The translations under genes were made by a program, and so were the position numbers. A stretch of 64,000 nt of DNA from JALHUB01 sp963719465 (lineage in GTDB: Bacteria; Chloroflexota; Dehalococcoidia; DSTF01; JALHUB01): NCBI GenBank assembly GCA_963719465.1, contig OY970386.1:806001-870000 (forward strand), in the 5' to 3' direction. Below, piece after piece: positions 56,655 to 64,000 of this stretch (position 1 is its first letter; every line of letters starts with the position of its first letter). The notes below the pieces were generated by a model that saw nothing but the letters and a program-made list of their open reading frames with translations, was not told the DNA's origin and searched no databases.

Positions 56655-58234
56655 GATAAGCGGTCTCTCTTTCGCCTACCCGCAGGCGTCGAGACCGGTG
56701 CTGCGCGACGTATCGCTGTCGATTGCGGACGGCGAGGCGGTGCTGGTGGTGGGACCGTCGGGCGGCGGGAAGTCGACGTTCCTGCGCTGTTTGAACGGTC
56801 TTGTGCCGCACTTCCACGGCGGTCGCTTCGCCGGACGGGTCGTCGTCGACGGGCTGGACACGCTGTCGCGGCAGCCGCGCGACCTGGCTGGGAACGTCGG
56901 GATGGTGTTCCAGGACCCGGAGAGCCAGTTCGTGGCAGACGTGGTCGAAGACGAGCTGGCGTTCGGGATGGAGAACCTGGGCGTGCCGTGGCTGACGATG
57001 CGGAAGCGGGTGGAGGAGACGCTGGACGTGCTGGGAATCGCGCACCTGCGGCGGCGACGGCTGGAGACGCTCTCCGGCGGCGAGCTGCAGCGGGTGGCGA
57101 TAGGCGCGGTGCTGACGATGCAGCCTCGGACGCTGGTGCTGGACGAGCCGACGTCGCAGCTGGACCCGCAGGCGGCGGAGGAGGTGCTGACGACGGTGCA
57201 GCGGCTGAACAGCGACCTGGGGATAACGGTGGTGATTGCGGAGCATAGGCTGGAACGCGTGGCGCAGTACGTCGACCGGGTGCTGTACGTCGCGGGCGAC
57301 GGCTCTGTGGCATCGTATCCGGCGCGGGAGGCGATGGGCCTGCTGCCGCTGGCGCCGCCGGTGGCGCGACTCGGCAAAGCGCTGGGCTGGCAGCCGCTGC
57401 CGCTTTCGGTGCGAGAAGGGAAGCGCTTTGTCAGAGAGTCGCGACCCGGCGGCGCGCTATCAGAGCCGGTTGTGTCGCTGAACGGGAGTGGCCTGCGGGT
57501 CGACGGGTTGTGGGCGTCGTACGGGGACGGCGATGCGCTGACGGACGTGTCGCTTGAGGCGGCGGCGGGCGAGATCGTAGCGCTGATGGGGCGGAACGGC
57601 GCCGGCAAGACGACGCTGCTGCGATCGCTCGTCGGGCTGATGCCGGCACGGAAGGGGCAGCTCGATGTGCTGGGGCGCGACGTCGCAAAGAGCAGCACGG
57701 AGGAGCTGTGCCGCGAGGTGGCTTTCGTGCCGCAGGACCCGGCGTCGGTGCTGTTCCGGGACAGCGTCGAAGCGGAGGTGGTGGACACGTTGCGCGGGAC
57801 CGGCCGGCAGGGGAGCGTGGACGAGGCGCTGGCGGAGTGGCGCCTGGAAGGGCTGCGTCAGACGCATCCGCGGGACCTGAGCGCGGGAGAGCGGCAGAGA
57901 GCAGCGCTGGCGGCGATGCTGGCGGGCAAGCCATCCGCTATCTTGTTGGACGAGCCGACGCGCGGGATGGACTACGAGACGAAGGAGCTGCTGGTCGCGA
58001 ACCTGCGGCGTCGCTGCCGGGAGGGATGCGCCGTGCTCCTGGCGAGCCACGACGTTCGAGCTGGTGGCGCAGTGCGCGCAGCGGGTGGTGCTGCTGGCGG
58101 AGGGTCGCGTGGTGGCGAGCGGGGGCGTGCGGGACGTGCTGACGGAGTCGGTGACGTTCAGTACGCAGGTGAACAGGCTGTTCGGCGGAAGGTATCTGAC
58201 GGTTGAGGACGTGATCGGCGAGGAACGGCAATGA
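56647..58234 (+). CDS. ECF transporter ATPase, fused EcfA-EcfA', frameshifted near 58055
   Basis: Two complete ABC domains in one chain. Domain 1 has GPSGGGKST, LSGGELQRV and LVLDEPTSQLDP. Domain 2 has GRNGAGKTT, LSAGERQRAALA and LLDEPTRGMDY. After LLASHDV the written frame becomes Gly/Arg-rich nonsense. Moving one base gives ELVAQCAQRVVLLAEGRVV and a stop TGA at 58232-58234 that overlaps the next ATG (ATGA). This supports a single-base insertion error near 58055. Confidence 0.92.
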
Positions 58235-59007
58235 GCAGGCTGGGGGAGAGCATCTCTTGCGTCGTCCTGGTGCTGATTTCGCTTGCGGCGCCGTCGCGAG
58301 CGAGCGCGGACGGGCCGAACCGGGCGGGCGTGGTCGTAAGCTTCGGCGACGGGCGAAGCGAGAGCGTGTGCGTCGCCTTCGACGAGCCGGAGATAAGCGG
58401 CGCGGAGCTGCTGAGCAGCGCGGGACTGCCGCTGGTGACGATGGGCAGCAGCGCGGGCGCGGCGGTGTGCAGCATCGACGGCGTGGGCTGCGGGAACCCG
58501 GGCGACTGCTTCTGTCGGTGTCACGGCGGCGCCTGCGAGTACTGGGCGTACTACAACCTGGAGGACGGCGTCTGGCGGTACTCGGCGACGGGGGCGTCGC
58601 TGCGGAAGGTGCACGGCGGCAACGTCGACGGCTGGGCATGGGGGGCCGGCGGCATCGGGACGGGGGCGCAGCCGGCGGCGAGCCGCATCGAAGACATCTG
58701 TCCACCGCTGCTTGCGGCGACGACGGCTGCTCCGACTGCGGCTTCACAAGTCGAGGCGGCAGCGACGCAGGCGGTGGCGACGGCAACCGCGCCAGCGGCG
58801 GCTTCGACGGTCGAGATCGGTCCGGTGACCGTTCTTCCGCCGACGCCCACGGAATCGCCGCTTGAGTCGCCTTTGCCGACAGTCGCGTCGTCGAGCGGGG
58901 GCGGCAGCAGCGGGCGGCCGACGTGGGAGATTGCGCTGGCGGCGGCGGTGATCGCGGCGCTGGCGATGACGTCGCTGGTGCTGTTCCGGGGGCGATTCCG
59001 TGGCTAG
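58231..59007 (+). CDS. Membrane-anchored DUF4430-like protein (transcobalamin C-terminal-domain type)
   Basis: A 258-residue protein with a signal peptide ending near SRASA and a beta domain at about 28-150. Motifs are GAELLSSAGLPLV, CYCRC-like CFCRCHGGACEYWAYYNLEDGVWRYSATGASLRKVHGGNVDGWAWG. The WAYY...W.YS..GAS...V..G...GW order is the DUF4430 pattern also found in the small beta domain of transcobalamin. A Thr/Ala stalk and C-terminal helix follow. It starts inside the ecfA stop and ends inside the S-component start. Confidence 0.82.
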   Translation: MSRLGESISCVVLVLISLAAPSRASADGPNRAGVVVSFGDGRSESVCVAFDEPEISGAELLSSAGLPLVTMGSSAGAAVCSIDGVGCGNPGDCFCRCHGGACEYWAYYNLEDGVWRYSATGASLRKVHGGNVDGWAWGAGGIGTGAQPAASRIEDICPPLLAATTAAPTAASQVEAAATQAVATATAPAAASTVEIGPVTVLPPTPTESPLESPLPTVASSSGGGSSGRPTWEIALAAAVIAALAMTSLVLFRGRFRG

Positions 59008-59848
59008 CGTTGAGGCGATTTCGACGAATGCCACGCGGCGTGCGAGTCGCCGGGGTGTCGTGCCGGCAGGCCTGTTGTCGGGCGCAACGCTGGCGGCGAT
59101 AAGCGCGGTGGGGCTGGTGGCGTTCCTCTATCCGCTGTTCCTGTCGGGCGGCGCGAGGTCGTCGAGCATGGGGCAGCCGCATTCCACGGACGCGCCGCTG
59201 CTGTTCGGGCTGGTGCTGGCGTTGGCGCTGCTGCTCTTCGTGCTGGAGCTAGGCGGGCAAGGAATGAACGCGAAGACGGCGTCGGCGCTGGCGACGTTGA
59301 TGATGCTGGCGGCGGTGCTGCGGATTCCGACGCTGCCGGCGGGCGCGACGGCGTTCTTCTTCGCGGTCATCCTCGGCGGCTACGTGTTCGGGGCGCGCTT
59401 CGGGTTCCTGCTTGGCGCGGGCGCGATGTTCGTTTCGACGTTCGCGATCGGTGGTTTCGGGCCGTGGCTGCCGTTTCAGGTGTTCTGCGCCGGCTGGGTG
59501 GGCATGACGGCGGGCTGGCTGGGGACGTTCCGCGGCAGGCTGCGGCGGCATCGCTGGCTGGAGCTGGGCGGGCTCTGCGCGTTCGGAGTCGGCTGGGGGT
59601 TTCTCTTCGGCGCGGCGATGAACCTGTGGTTCTGGCCGTTCATGGCTTCGGGCGAGAGCATCTCCTGGCAGCCGGGGATGGGGCTGGGCGAGACGCTGCG
59701 ACACTACTGGTCATTCTACGTGCTGACATCGGCGGGGTGGGACGTGTGGCGGGCGCTGGCGAACGTGGTGCTCATCGTCGCGGTCGGACGGCCGGTGCTG
59801 GACGTGCTGATTCGATTCCGCGACCGCTTTCAGATCGAGCTCGGCTAG
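59000..59848 (+). CDS. ECF transporter S component (probable cobalamin/corrinoid)
   Basis: A 282-residue membrane protein (GTG start overlapping the previous stop by 8 bp) with six or so helices. The S-component-like segment is FAIGGFGPWLPFQVFCAGWVGMTAGWLG. Substrate is inferred to be a corrinoid because of the riboswitch and the transcobalamin-like partners; S components cannot be assigned by sequence alone. Its stop overlaps that of the convergent activator gene. Confidence 0.85.
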   Translation: MASVEAISTNATRRASRRGVVPAGLLSGATLAAISAVGLVAFLYPLFLSGGARSSSMGQPHSTDAPLLFGLVLALALLLFVLELGGQGMNAKTASALATLMMLAAVLRIPTLPAGATAFFFAVILGGYVFGARFGFLLGAGAMFVSTFAIGGFGPWLPFQVFCAGWVGMTAGWLGTFRGRLRRHRWLELGGLCAFGVGWGFLFGAAMNLWFWPFMASGESISWQPGMGLGETLRHYWSFYVLTSAGWDVWRALANVVLIVAVGRPVLDVLIRFRDRFQIELG

Positions 59849-61489
59849 GCGGGCGGCGGGAAGGTCATGCTCTCGGCGAAGGCCTGTCGAAAGTCCTCGC
59901 GGCCGACGAGCTCGACGTGGCGGGTGCGTCGAGCAAGGCGTACAGCCTCTCTCATTCGATCCGGGTAGACGAGCGCGAGCTTGGCACCGAGGCCGGCGGT
60001 GTTGCCGACGGCGTGAATGCGGCCGCGCACGCCTTCGGGCACGAGGCCGAGGGTCAGGAGGCTTTCGGCGCGGAGGGAGCTTCCAAAGCCGCCGGCGACG
60101 AAGACGGCGTCGATTGCCTCGGCCTCGATTCGCTGCTCTCGCAGAAGCAGGTCGATTGTGGCGCGAACGGCGGCCTTGGCGAGCTGCACTTCGCGGATGT
60201 CCTGCTGAGAGATCGCGATGTCGCCGTCGCCTTCGACGAGGAGGAAGCGACGATCGCCGGCGTCGTCGCGGAGACGGCGTCGCAGGTCAGCGGGCGCATT
60301 CGCCGGCGCTTTCGTGGGCGCGACGAAGCGGCCGGAGGGCAGGACGAGGCCGCTTCGAATCAGCAGGGCGACGGCGTCGATGAGGCCGCTGCCGCAGAGG
60401 CCGGCGGGCGCGGCACCGTCGATGGTCTCGAGCTGGAGGCGGCCGTCTTCTTCGTCGACACGCTCGATGGCGCCGGGCAGGGCGGGCATGCCGGCGGAGA
60501 TGTGGACGGCTTCGAAGGCGGGGCCGGCGGCACAGGAGGCGGCCGCGAGGATCCGGCTCGACGCGAGGACGACTTCGCCGTTCGTCCCGAGATCGATAAA
60601 GAGCGAGAGGCCGGGGCGTCGAGCGAGGTCGAGGCCGAGGACGCCAGCGACGATGTCGGAGCCGACGTGGCCGCCGATACCAGGCAGCATCTGAATCTCG
60701 CAGGCGGCGAAACGCTTGAAGCCGATGTCGCGGGCAGGGAACGGCGGAAGCTGTCTGAAGACGGGCTCGTAGGGGGCAACGCCGAGCGGCCAGGGGTCGA
60801 CGCCGCGAAGGAGGTGCATCATGGTCATGTTGCCAGCGGCGGTTACGAGCGAGACGGCGTCGGGAGTGATGCCGGCGGCGCGGCAGAGGGCGGCGAAGCT
60901 TCTCTCCAGATGAGAGACGAGAACGTCGCTGGAGCTCCCGCAGCTCGGCGGGGCCGCGATGGGCGTAGGCGATGCGGGAGACAACGTCGGGGCCGAAGGC
61001 GGCCTGCGGGTTGGCGAAGGAGTCGACGCCGAGCTGAAGCGCTTTCGACAGGTCCATCAGATAGCAGACGACGGTTGTGGTGCCGACGTCGACGGCGATG
61101 CCAAAGCCCTCCCGCCTTCGCTCTTCGCGGCGAGCGGTGGGAGCCCTGGCCTCCGTCAAGATGCGGATGCGACCGCGACGGGCACGGGCGACGCGCTGGG
61201 GGATGGCGACGCGGCAGTCGGCGGCAAGGAAGGTCAGGCAGGCGAGACGCCAGCCGTCGGTAAGCTCGGCTTCGGGGAGAAGGGCGGCGTCTTCAACCGT
61301 CGGCGAGGGCGCGCCTTCGAGGAAGCGGACCTTGCATTCGCCGCAGGTGCCACGGCCGCCGCACTCGGAATCGATGGCGATGCCGGCGGAGCGCAGGGCG
61401 TTGAGCAGGGAAGTGCCGACGGCGACCTGGATGTCGAGGTCGACGCCTTCTACGGCGACGCGAACGAGCGGCCTTGATTCGTCAGGCAT
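59845..61489 (-). CDS. Reductive activator of corrinoid enzymes (2Fe-2S ferredoxin + ASKHA ATPase, RACE/DUF4445), frameshifted near 60927
   Basis: The N-terminal plant-type ferredoxin domain has CGGRGTCGECKV and a distal CLTF. The ASKHA domain follows, with GFGIAVDVGTTTVV. At about 60927 the frame breaks after RGPAELRELQ, and the correct text continues as DVLVSHLERSFAALCRAAG, then VTAAGNMTMMHLL, LFIDLGTNGEVVL, GLCGSGLIDAVALL and VAGGFGSS. RACE proteins use ATP to reduce Co(II) corrinoid proteins back to Co(I). The ATG at 61489 overlaps the corrinoid-protein stop. Confidence 0.9.
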
Positions 61490-62111
61490 CCGCAAGCAGG
61501 CGGCGCGCGAGGGTGACGGCGGCGCTGGCGTCGCGGCCGTAGCCGTCGGCCCCGATGCTGTCGGCGAAGGCCTGGGTGACGGGCGCGCCGCCGACCATGA
61601 CCTTCAGCGACGGGTCGAGCTCTTTGAGGGCGTGGACGGTCTTCTCCATCGAGGGAAGGGTGGTGGTCAGCAGAGCGGATAGGCCGACGAGCCTGGCCCC
61701 GCTCGCGCGGACGGCTTCCATGAACTTCTCCGGCGCGACGTCGGCACCGAGGTCGACGACGGCAAAGCCGTTGCCTTCGAGCATGATGCCGACGAGCTTC
61801 TTGCCGATGTCATGCAGGTCGCCCTGAACGGTACCGATCACCGCTTTGCCGGCGGGCTCGTAGTCGCCGGCGATGAGCTGAGGCCGCAGAAGGTCGAGAG
61901 CGGCGTACATGGCGCGGGCGGCGAGCAGGAGCTCGGGGACGAAGTACTCGTTCTTCTCGAAGAGTTCGCCGACCTGGGTCATGCCGGGGATGAGGCCTTC
62001 GTTGAGGATGGTGTGCGCGGGCCGACCGGCGTCGAGGGCCTGCTGCGTGAGGGCGGCGGTACCAGGGGCGTCGCCTTCGATGAGGCTGCGGGTGATGTCG
62101 GCGAGCTCCAT
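61482..62111 (-). CDS. Corrinoid (cobalamin-binding) methyl-carrier protein
   Basis: A 209-residue protein of the MtaC/MtbC/MttC type. A helical cap domain is followed by a B12-binding Rossmann domain. The lower-ligand motif is TVQGDLHDIGKKLV (DxHxxG), then GLSALLTTTLPSM and VMVGGAPVTQAFADSIGADGYGRDA. It carries the methyl group between methyltransferases. It forms a unit with the activator downstream. No substrate-specific methyltransferase is adjacent. Confidence 0.93.
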   Translation of the reverse strand: MELADITRSLIEGDAPGTAALTQQALDAGRPAHTILNEGLIPGMTQVGELFEKNEYFVPELLLAARAMYAALDLLRPQLIAGDYEPAGKAVIGTVQGDLHDIGKKLVGIMLEGNGFAVVDLGADVAPEKFMEAVRASGARLVGLSALLTTTLPSMEKTVHALKELDPSLKVMVGGAPVTQAFADSIGADGYGRDASAAVTLARRLLADA

Positions 62112-62217
62112 TTCTATCCCGGCCTGTCGCGTCGGAGGATGGCGCGGAGGGTTGCGGCAGGCAATTCAGCCTACCTGATTGGTCGAACGGCGGTCAACCC
62201 CAGCGCCGAGAGTGGCG

Positions 62218-62237
62218 CCGAGGCTGGAAAGCCTCGG
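62218..62237. repeat. REP-like palindrome, type CCGAGGC
   Basis: CCGAGGCTGGAAAGCCTCGG followed by CTACGTTA. A near-identical copy lies 48 bp away at 62266. Confidence 0.75.
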
Positions 62238-62265
62238 CTACGTTAGGATGGCTGCCAGTTTGCCG

Positions 62266-62285
62266 CCGGGGCTGGAAAGCCTCGG
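62266..62285. repeat. REP-like palindrome, type CCGAGGC, second copy
   Basis: CCGGGGCTGGAAAGCCTCGG followed by CTACGTTA. The 270-bp divergent gap 62112-62384 contains only these elements. Confidence 0.72.
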
Positions 62286-62384
62286 CTACGTTATTCTTGA
62301 TAGGGGCTCGGCCGCGCCGTCTTTCGGTCGTTGACGGGGGCGAGGGGCGGGCTTAGATTGGGATGGCGAAGGAGGCGGGCGAGC

Positions 62385-63056
62385 GTGCCGCTTGTCACAG
62401 GTCTGGAGATCGAGGTTGAGCGCGACGTGGCGCTGGGCCTGCTGCGTCGTCGGCCGGGTGCGATGGGCGCGGACGACGCGTGGTCGCGGGCGGTCGACGC
62501 GGCGCTGGCGGAGGGCAGGCGGCTGTGGCAGCCGGCGATAGCGTATGAGGCGTTCCCGATAGCGGGGGGCGAGCCGTCGCGTTTGCTTATCGGCGAGGGC
62601 GTGGCGTTGGAGAGCAGGGTCGTTGCGGCGCTGTTCGGGGACGCCCGCGAAGTGGTGCTCATGGTGTACACGATCGGTCCGGCGCTGGAGGCGCGGATCG
62701 ACGAGCTGACGGCGCAGCGTGAGTACCCGGCGGCGTTCGCGCTCGATGCGGTTGGGTCGGCGGCGCTGGGGAAGACGGGCGAGGCAGGCTATGCGCTGAT
62801 TGAGGCGATGGCGAAGGCACGTGGGGTAAAGGCGAGCATTCCGCTCAATCCAGGGACGAGCCACTGGCCGCTTTCGGGGCAGCGCCTGATCGCGGAGATG
62901 GTGGGAGCGCGGGAGATAGGCGTTGAGGCGCGGGAATCGGGGGTACTGCACCCGTTCAAGAGCATCGCCTTCGCGGTGGCGCTGGGCGAGGAGGTGCTGA
63001 CGCCGGCGGAGGGTTCGTCGTGCGACTACTGCGAGCGACGGGATTTGTGTCTGTAG
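62385..63056 (+). CDS. MetH activation-domain-like protein with C-terminal Cys motif
   Basis: About 223 residues from a GTG at 62385 with AAGGAGG 10 nt upstream. It resembles the reactivation domain of cobalamin-dependent methionine synthase (VYTIGPALEARIDELTAQREYPAAFALDAVGSAAL, then SIPLNPGTSHWPLSGQRLIAEM). It ends CDYCERRDLCL, a CxxCx5C that could bind iron-sulfur or metal. Divergent from the corrinoid protein, so it may take part in corrinoid reactivation. There is no full-length metH here. Confidence 0.8.
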   Translation: MPLVTGLEIEVERDVALGLLRRRPGAMGADDAWSRAVDAALAEGRRLWQPAIAYEAFPIAGGEPSRLLIGEGVALESRVVAALFGDAREVVLMVYTIGPALEARIDELTAQREYPAAFALDAVGSAALGKTGEAGYALIEAMAKARGVKASIPLNPGTSHWPLSGQRLIAEMVGAREIGVEARESGVLHPFKSIAFAVALGEEVLTPAEGSSCDYCERRDLCL

Positions 63057-63104
63057 GGGGCTTCGGCGGAAAGGTCGGGGGCGGGGCGTGCTGGATTCAT
63101 CTTA

Positions 63105-63133
63105 TTGTCAAATCCGAGGTCGTGTGGTAAACT
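63105..63133 (+). promoter_or_regulatory. Promoter for the zinc-ribbon/rpsU pair
   Basis: TTGTCA (63105-63110), 17 bp, TAAACT (63128-63133). Leader of about 100 nt to the GTG at 63237. Confidence 0.7.
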
Positions 63134-63236
63134 ACGTCCGATTGGTCAGATTTCCGCGTCTTCAGTCGTCGCGAAGGGTCCGCCCGATTCGCTCGCACTC
63201 GATGACAAGGAAGCAAGTAACTAAGGAGGTCGTCGA

Positions 63237-63569
63237 GTGCCTTACACCGACAGAGATTTAACGTGCGTCGATTGCGGCGCGACATTCACGTTCTCGGCAG
63301 AGGACCAGGAGTACCACGCGAGCCGCGGCTTTACGAATGAGCCGAAGCGCTGCCCGACTTGCCGTTCGGCGCGGAAGGCCGAGCGAGGCGGATCGCGCGG
63401 CGGCGGCAGCTTCGGCGGGGGCGCCGGTGGACGACGGCAGATGTTCCCGGCGGTCTGCGCTGAGTGCGGCCAGGCTACGGAGGTCCCGTTCGAGCCGCGA
63501 GGAGACCGTCCGGTCTACTGCTTCGATTGCTTCTCGCGCCGCTCTCCGAGCAGGCCAGCGCGATTCTAA
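63237..63569 (+). CDS. Zinc-ribbon domain protein
   Basis: A 110-residue protein (GTG, with AAGGAGG upstream) with two zinc ribbons. The first is LTCVDCGATFTFSAEDQEYH with KRCPTCRSARK. The second is AVCAECGQATEVPFEP with VYCFDCF. A Gly/Arg-rich linker (GGSRGGGSFGGGAGGRR) joins them. Such CxxC proteins are common in Chloroflexota and relatives next to ribosomal genes; the function is unknown, possibly nucleic-acid binding. Confidence 0.88.
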   Translation: MPYTDRDLTCVDCGATFTFSAEDQEYHASRGFTNEPKRCPTCRSARKAERGGSRGGGSFGGGAGGRRQMFPAVCAECGQATEVPFEPRGDRPVYCFDCFSRRSPSRPARF

Positions 63570-63582
63570 GAAGGGACCGCAT

Positions 63583-63783
63583 TTGTTCGTAGAGCTCAGA
63601 GAAGGCGAAACTCAGGAACATTTGTTATCCCGTTTCCGGCAGACGATGCAGCGAAACGGGGTGCTAAGGGAGATCAAGAAGCGGCGCCACTTCATCTCGA
63701 AGTCTGAGGTGCGGCGTCTGGCGAAGGCCAAGGCGACGCGTCGGGCTCGAAAGAAGATAGCGAGAGCGACGACCAGGGTCTAG
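63583..63783 (+). CDS. rpsU: 30S ribosomal protein S21
   Basis: 66 residues from a TTG start with AGAAGGGA upstream. LFVELREGETQEHLLSRFRQ and GVLREIKKRRHF are typical of S21, with an Arg/Lys-rich C-terminus. It lies 13 bp after the zinc-ribbon gene. Confidence 0.92.
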   Translation: MFVELREGETQEHLLSRFRQTMQRNGVLREIKKRRHFISKSEVRRLAKAKATRRARKKIARATTRV

Positions 63784-63863
63784 CTGGCGTCCCTGCCGTT
63801 AGACCCCAGCCTCATCGATCAGGCCGATCCCCTTCTGACCGTGTATTCCTCGGATAGACGCGC

Positions 63864-64000
63864 CTAGGCAGCGTTCGTATCGGGCTGCCAGAGGGCGAAC
63901 GGGTTGCCATCCGGGTCCTCGCAGATTGCGAACCAGCCCATCTTGGGCACGGGGCGCTTGTCCATCATGACTTTCCCGCCCAGGGAGGTCACCTTCTTGG
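63864..64000 (-). CDS. VOC (glyoxalase/bleomycin-resistance) family protein, truncated by window
   Basis: Only the C-terminal 44 residues are in the window: KVTSLGGKVMMDKRPVP, then WFAICEDPDGNPFALWQPD. The DPDGNPFALWQ ending is the usual close of a VOC domain. Stop TAG at 63866-63864. Confidence 0.88.
   Translation of the reverse strand, partial: KKVTSLGGKVMMDKRPVPKMGWFAICEDPDGNPFALWQPDTNAA

Noticed and set aside
59464..61263. 599-codon plus-strand open frame
   Set aside because: Antisense to the corrinoid activator and overlapping the S component in another frame; Gly/Ala/Asp-rich with no motifs.

Overview
This is a GC-rich bacterial window that reads like a Chloroflexota genome, probably Dehalococcoidia-like. 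The taxonomic call is inference. It rests on the gene mix, the Pro/Thr-rich stalks of the secreted proteins and the ilv-leu operon type. There is one tRNA (Pro, anticodon CGG) and there are no rRNAs. Many otherwise well-conserved genes (norD-like, rsmE, dnaJ, the fused ecfA, the corrinoid activator and several secreted proteins) are split by single-base frameshifts. That looks more like indel errors in the assembly than wholesale gene decay.

Layout. 1-16 kb: cinA (cut by the window edge), a secreted papain-like protease, a norQ/norD-type MoxR-VWA pair with a lipoprotein prolyl isomerase between them, coaE, a GAF/degenerate-GGDEF protein, a CoA-disulfide-reductase-like flavoprotein, an M23 peptidase, rsmE, prmA and dnaJ. 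16-28 kb (minus strand): a complete branched-chain amino acid operon ilvB-ilvN-(DUF1801)-ilvC-leuA-leuC-leuD-leuB. It begins with a consensus promoter and a leucine T-box riboswitch. A second, leucine-rich leader peptide with an RNA structure lies just before leuA. Two toxin-antitoxin-like pairs (AbrB/PIN and MNT/HEPN) and a 55-residue Cys-rich protein sit inside the operon. A REP-associated transposase sits directly behind leuB. 28-40 kb: small conserved proteins, an M16 peptidase, a zincin, a YVTN beta-propeller, tRNA-Pro, a TPR protein, and a cohesin-dockerin-hydrolase protein. 39.5-44.5 kb: folD, gyrA, and a methyltetrahydrofolate:corrinoid methyltransferase.

44.6-53.9 kb is a tandem duplication of a four-gene cassette (lipoprotein, secreted lipase-like hydrolase, small Fe-S protein, RlpA-like protein). 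The ends of the copies are nearly identical but their middles differ. In copy B the hydrolase catalytic domain is replaced by about 1.26 kb of phage-like DNA.

54-63 kb is a cobalamin region. A B12 riboswitch with its own promoter and terminator precedes a five-gene operon: an alpha/alpha-barrel protein, EcfT, fused EcfA-EcfA', a DUF4430-like protein and an ECF S component. The barrel and DUF4430-like proteins correspond to the two domains of animal transcobalamin/intrinsic factor, here split and each membrane-anchored. Facing it are a corrinoid protein, its ferredoxin-ASKHA reductive activator and a MetH-activation-like protein, which together with the methyltransferase at 44 kb suggest corrinoid-dependent methyl transfer. 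The window ends with a zinc-ribbon protein, rpsU and a partial VOC protein.

The two most interesting signals are the split transcobalamin-like uptake operon and a shared C-terminal tail (GG-hydrophobic-AEAPDV, then a membrane helix, then GGWYA plus basic residues). The tail occurs on four secreted proteins at three separate loci and looks like a protein-sorting signal.
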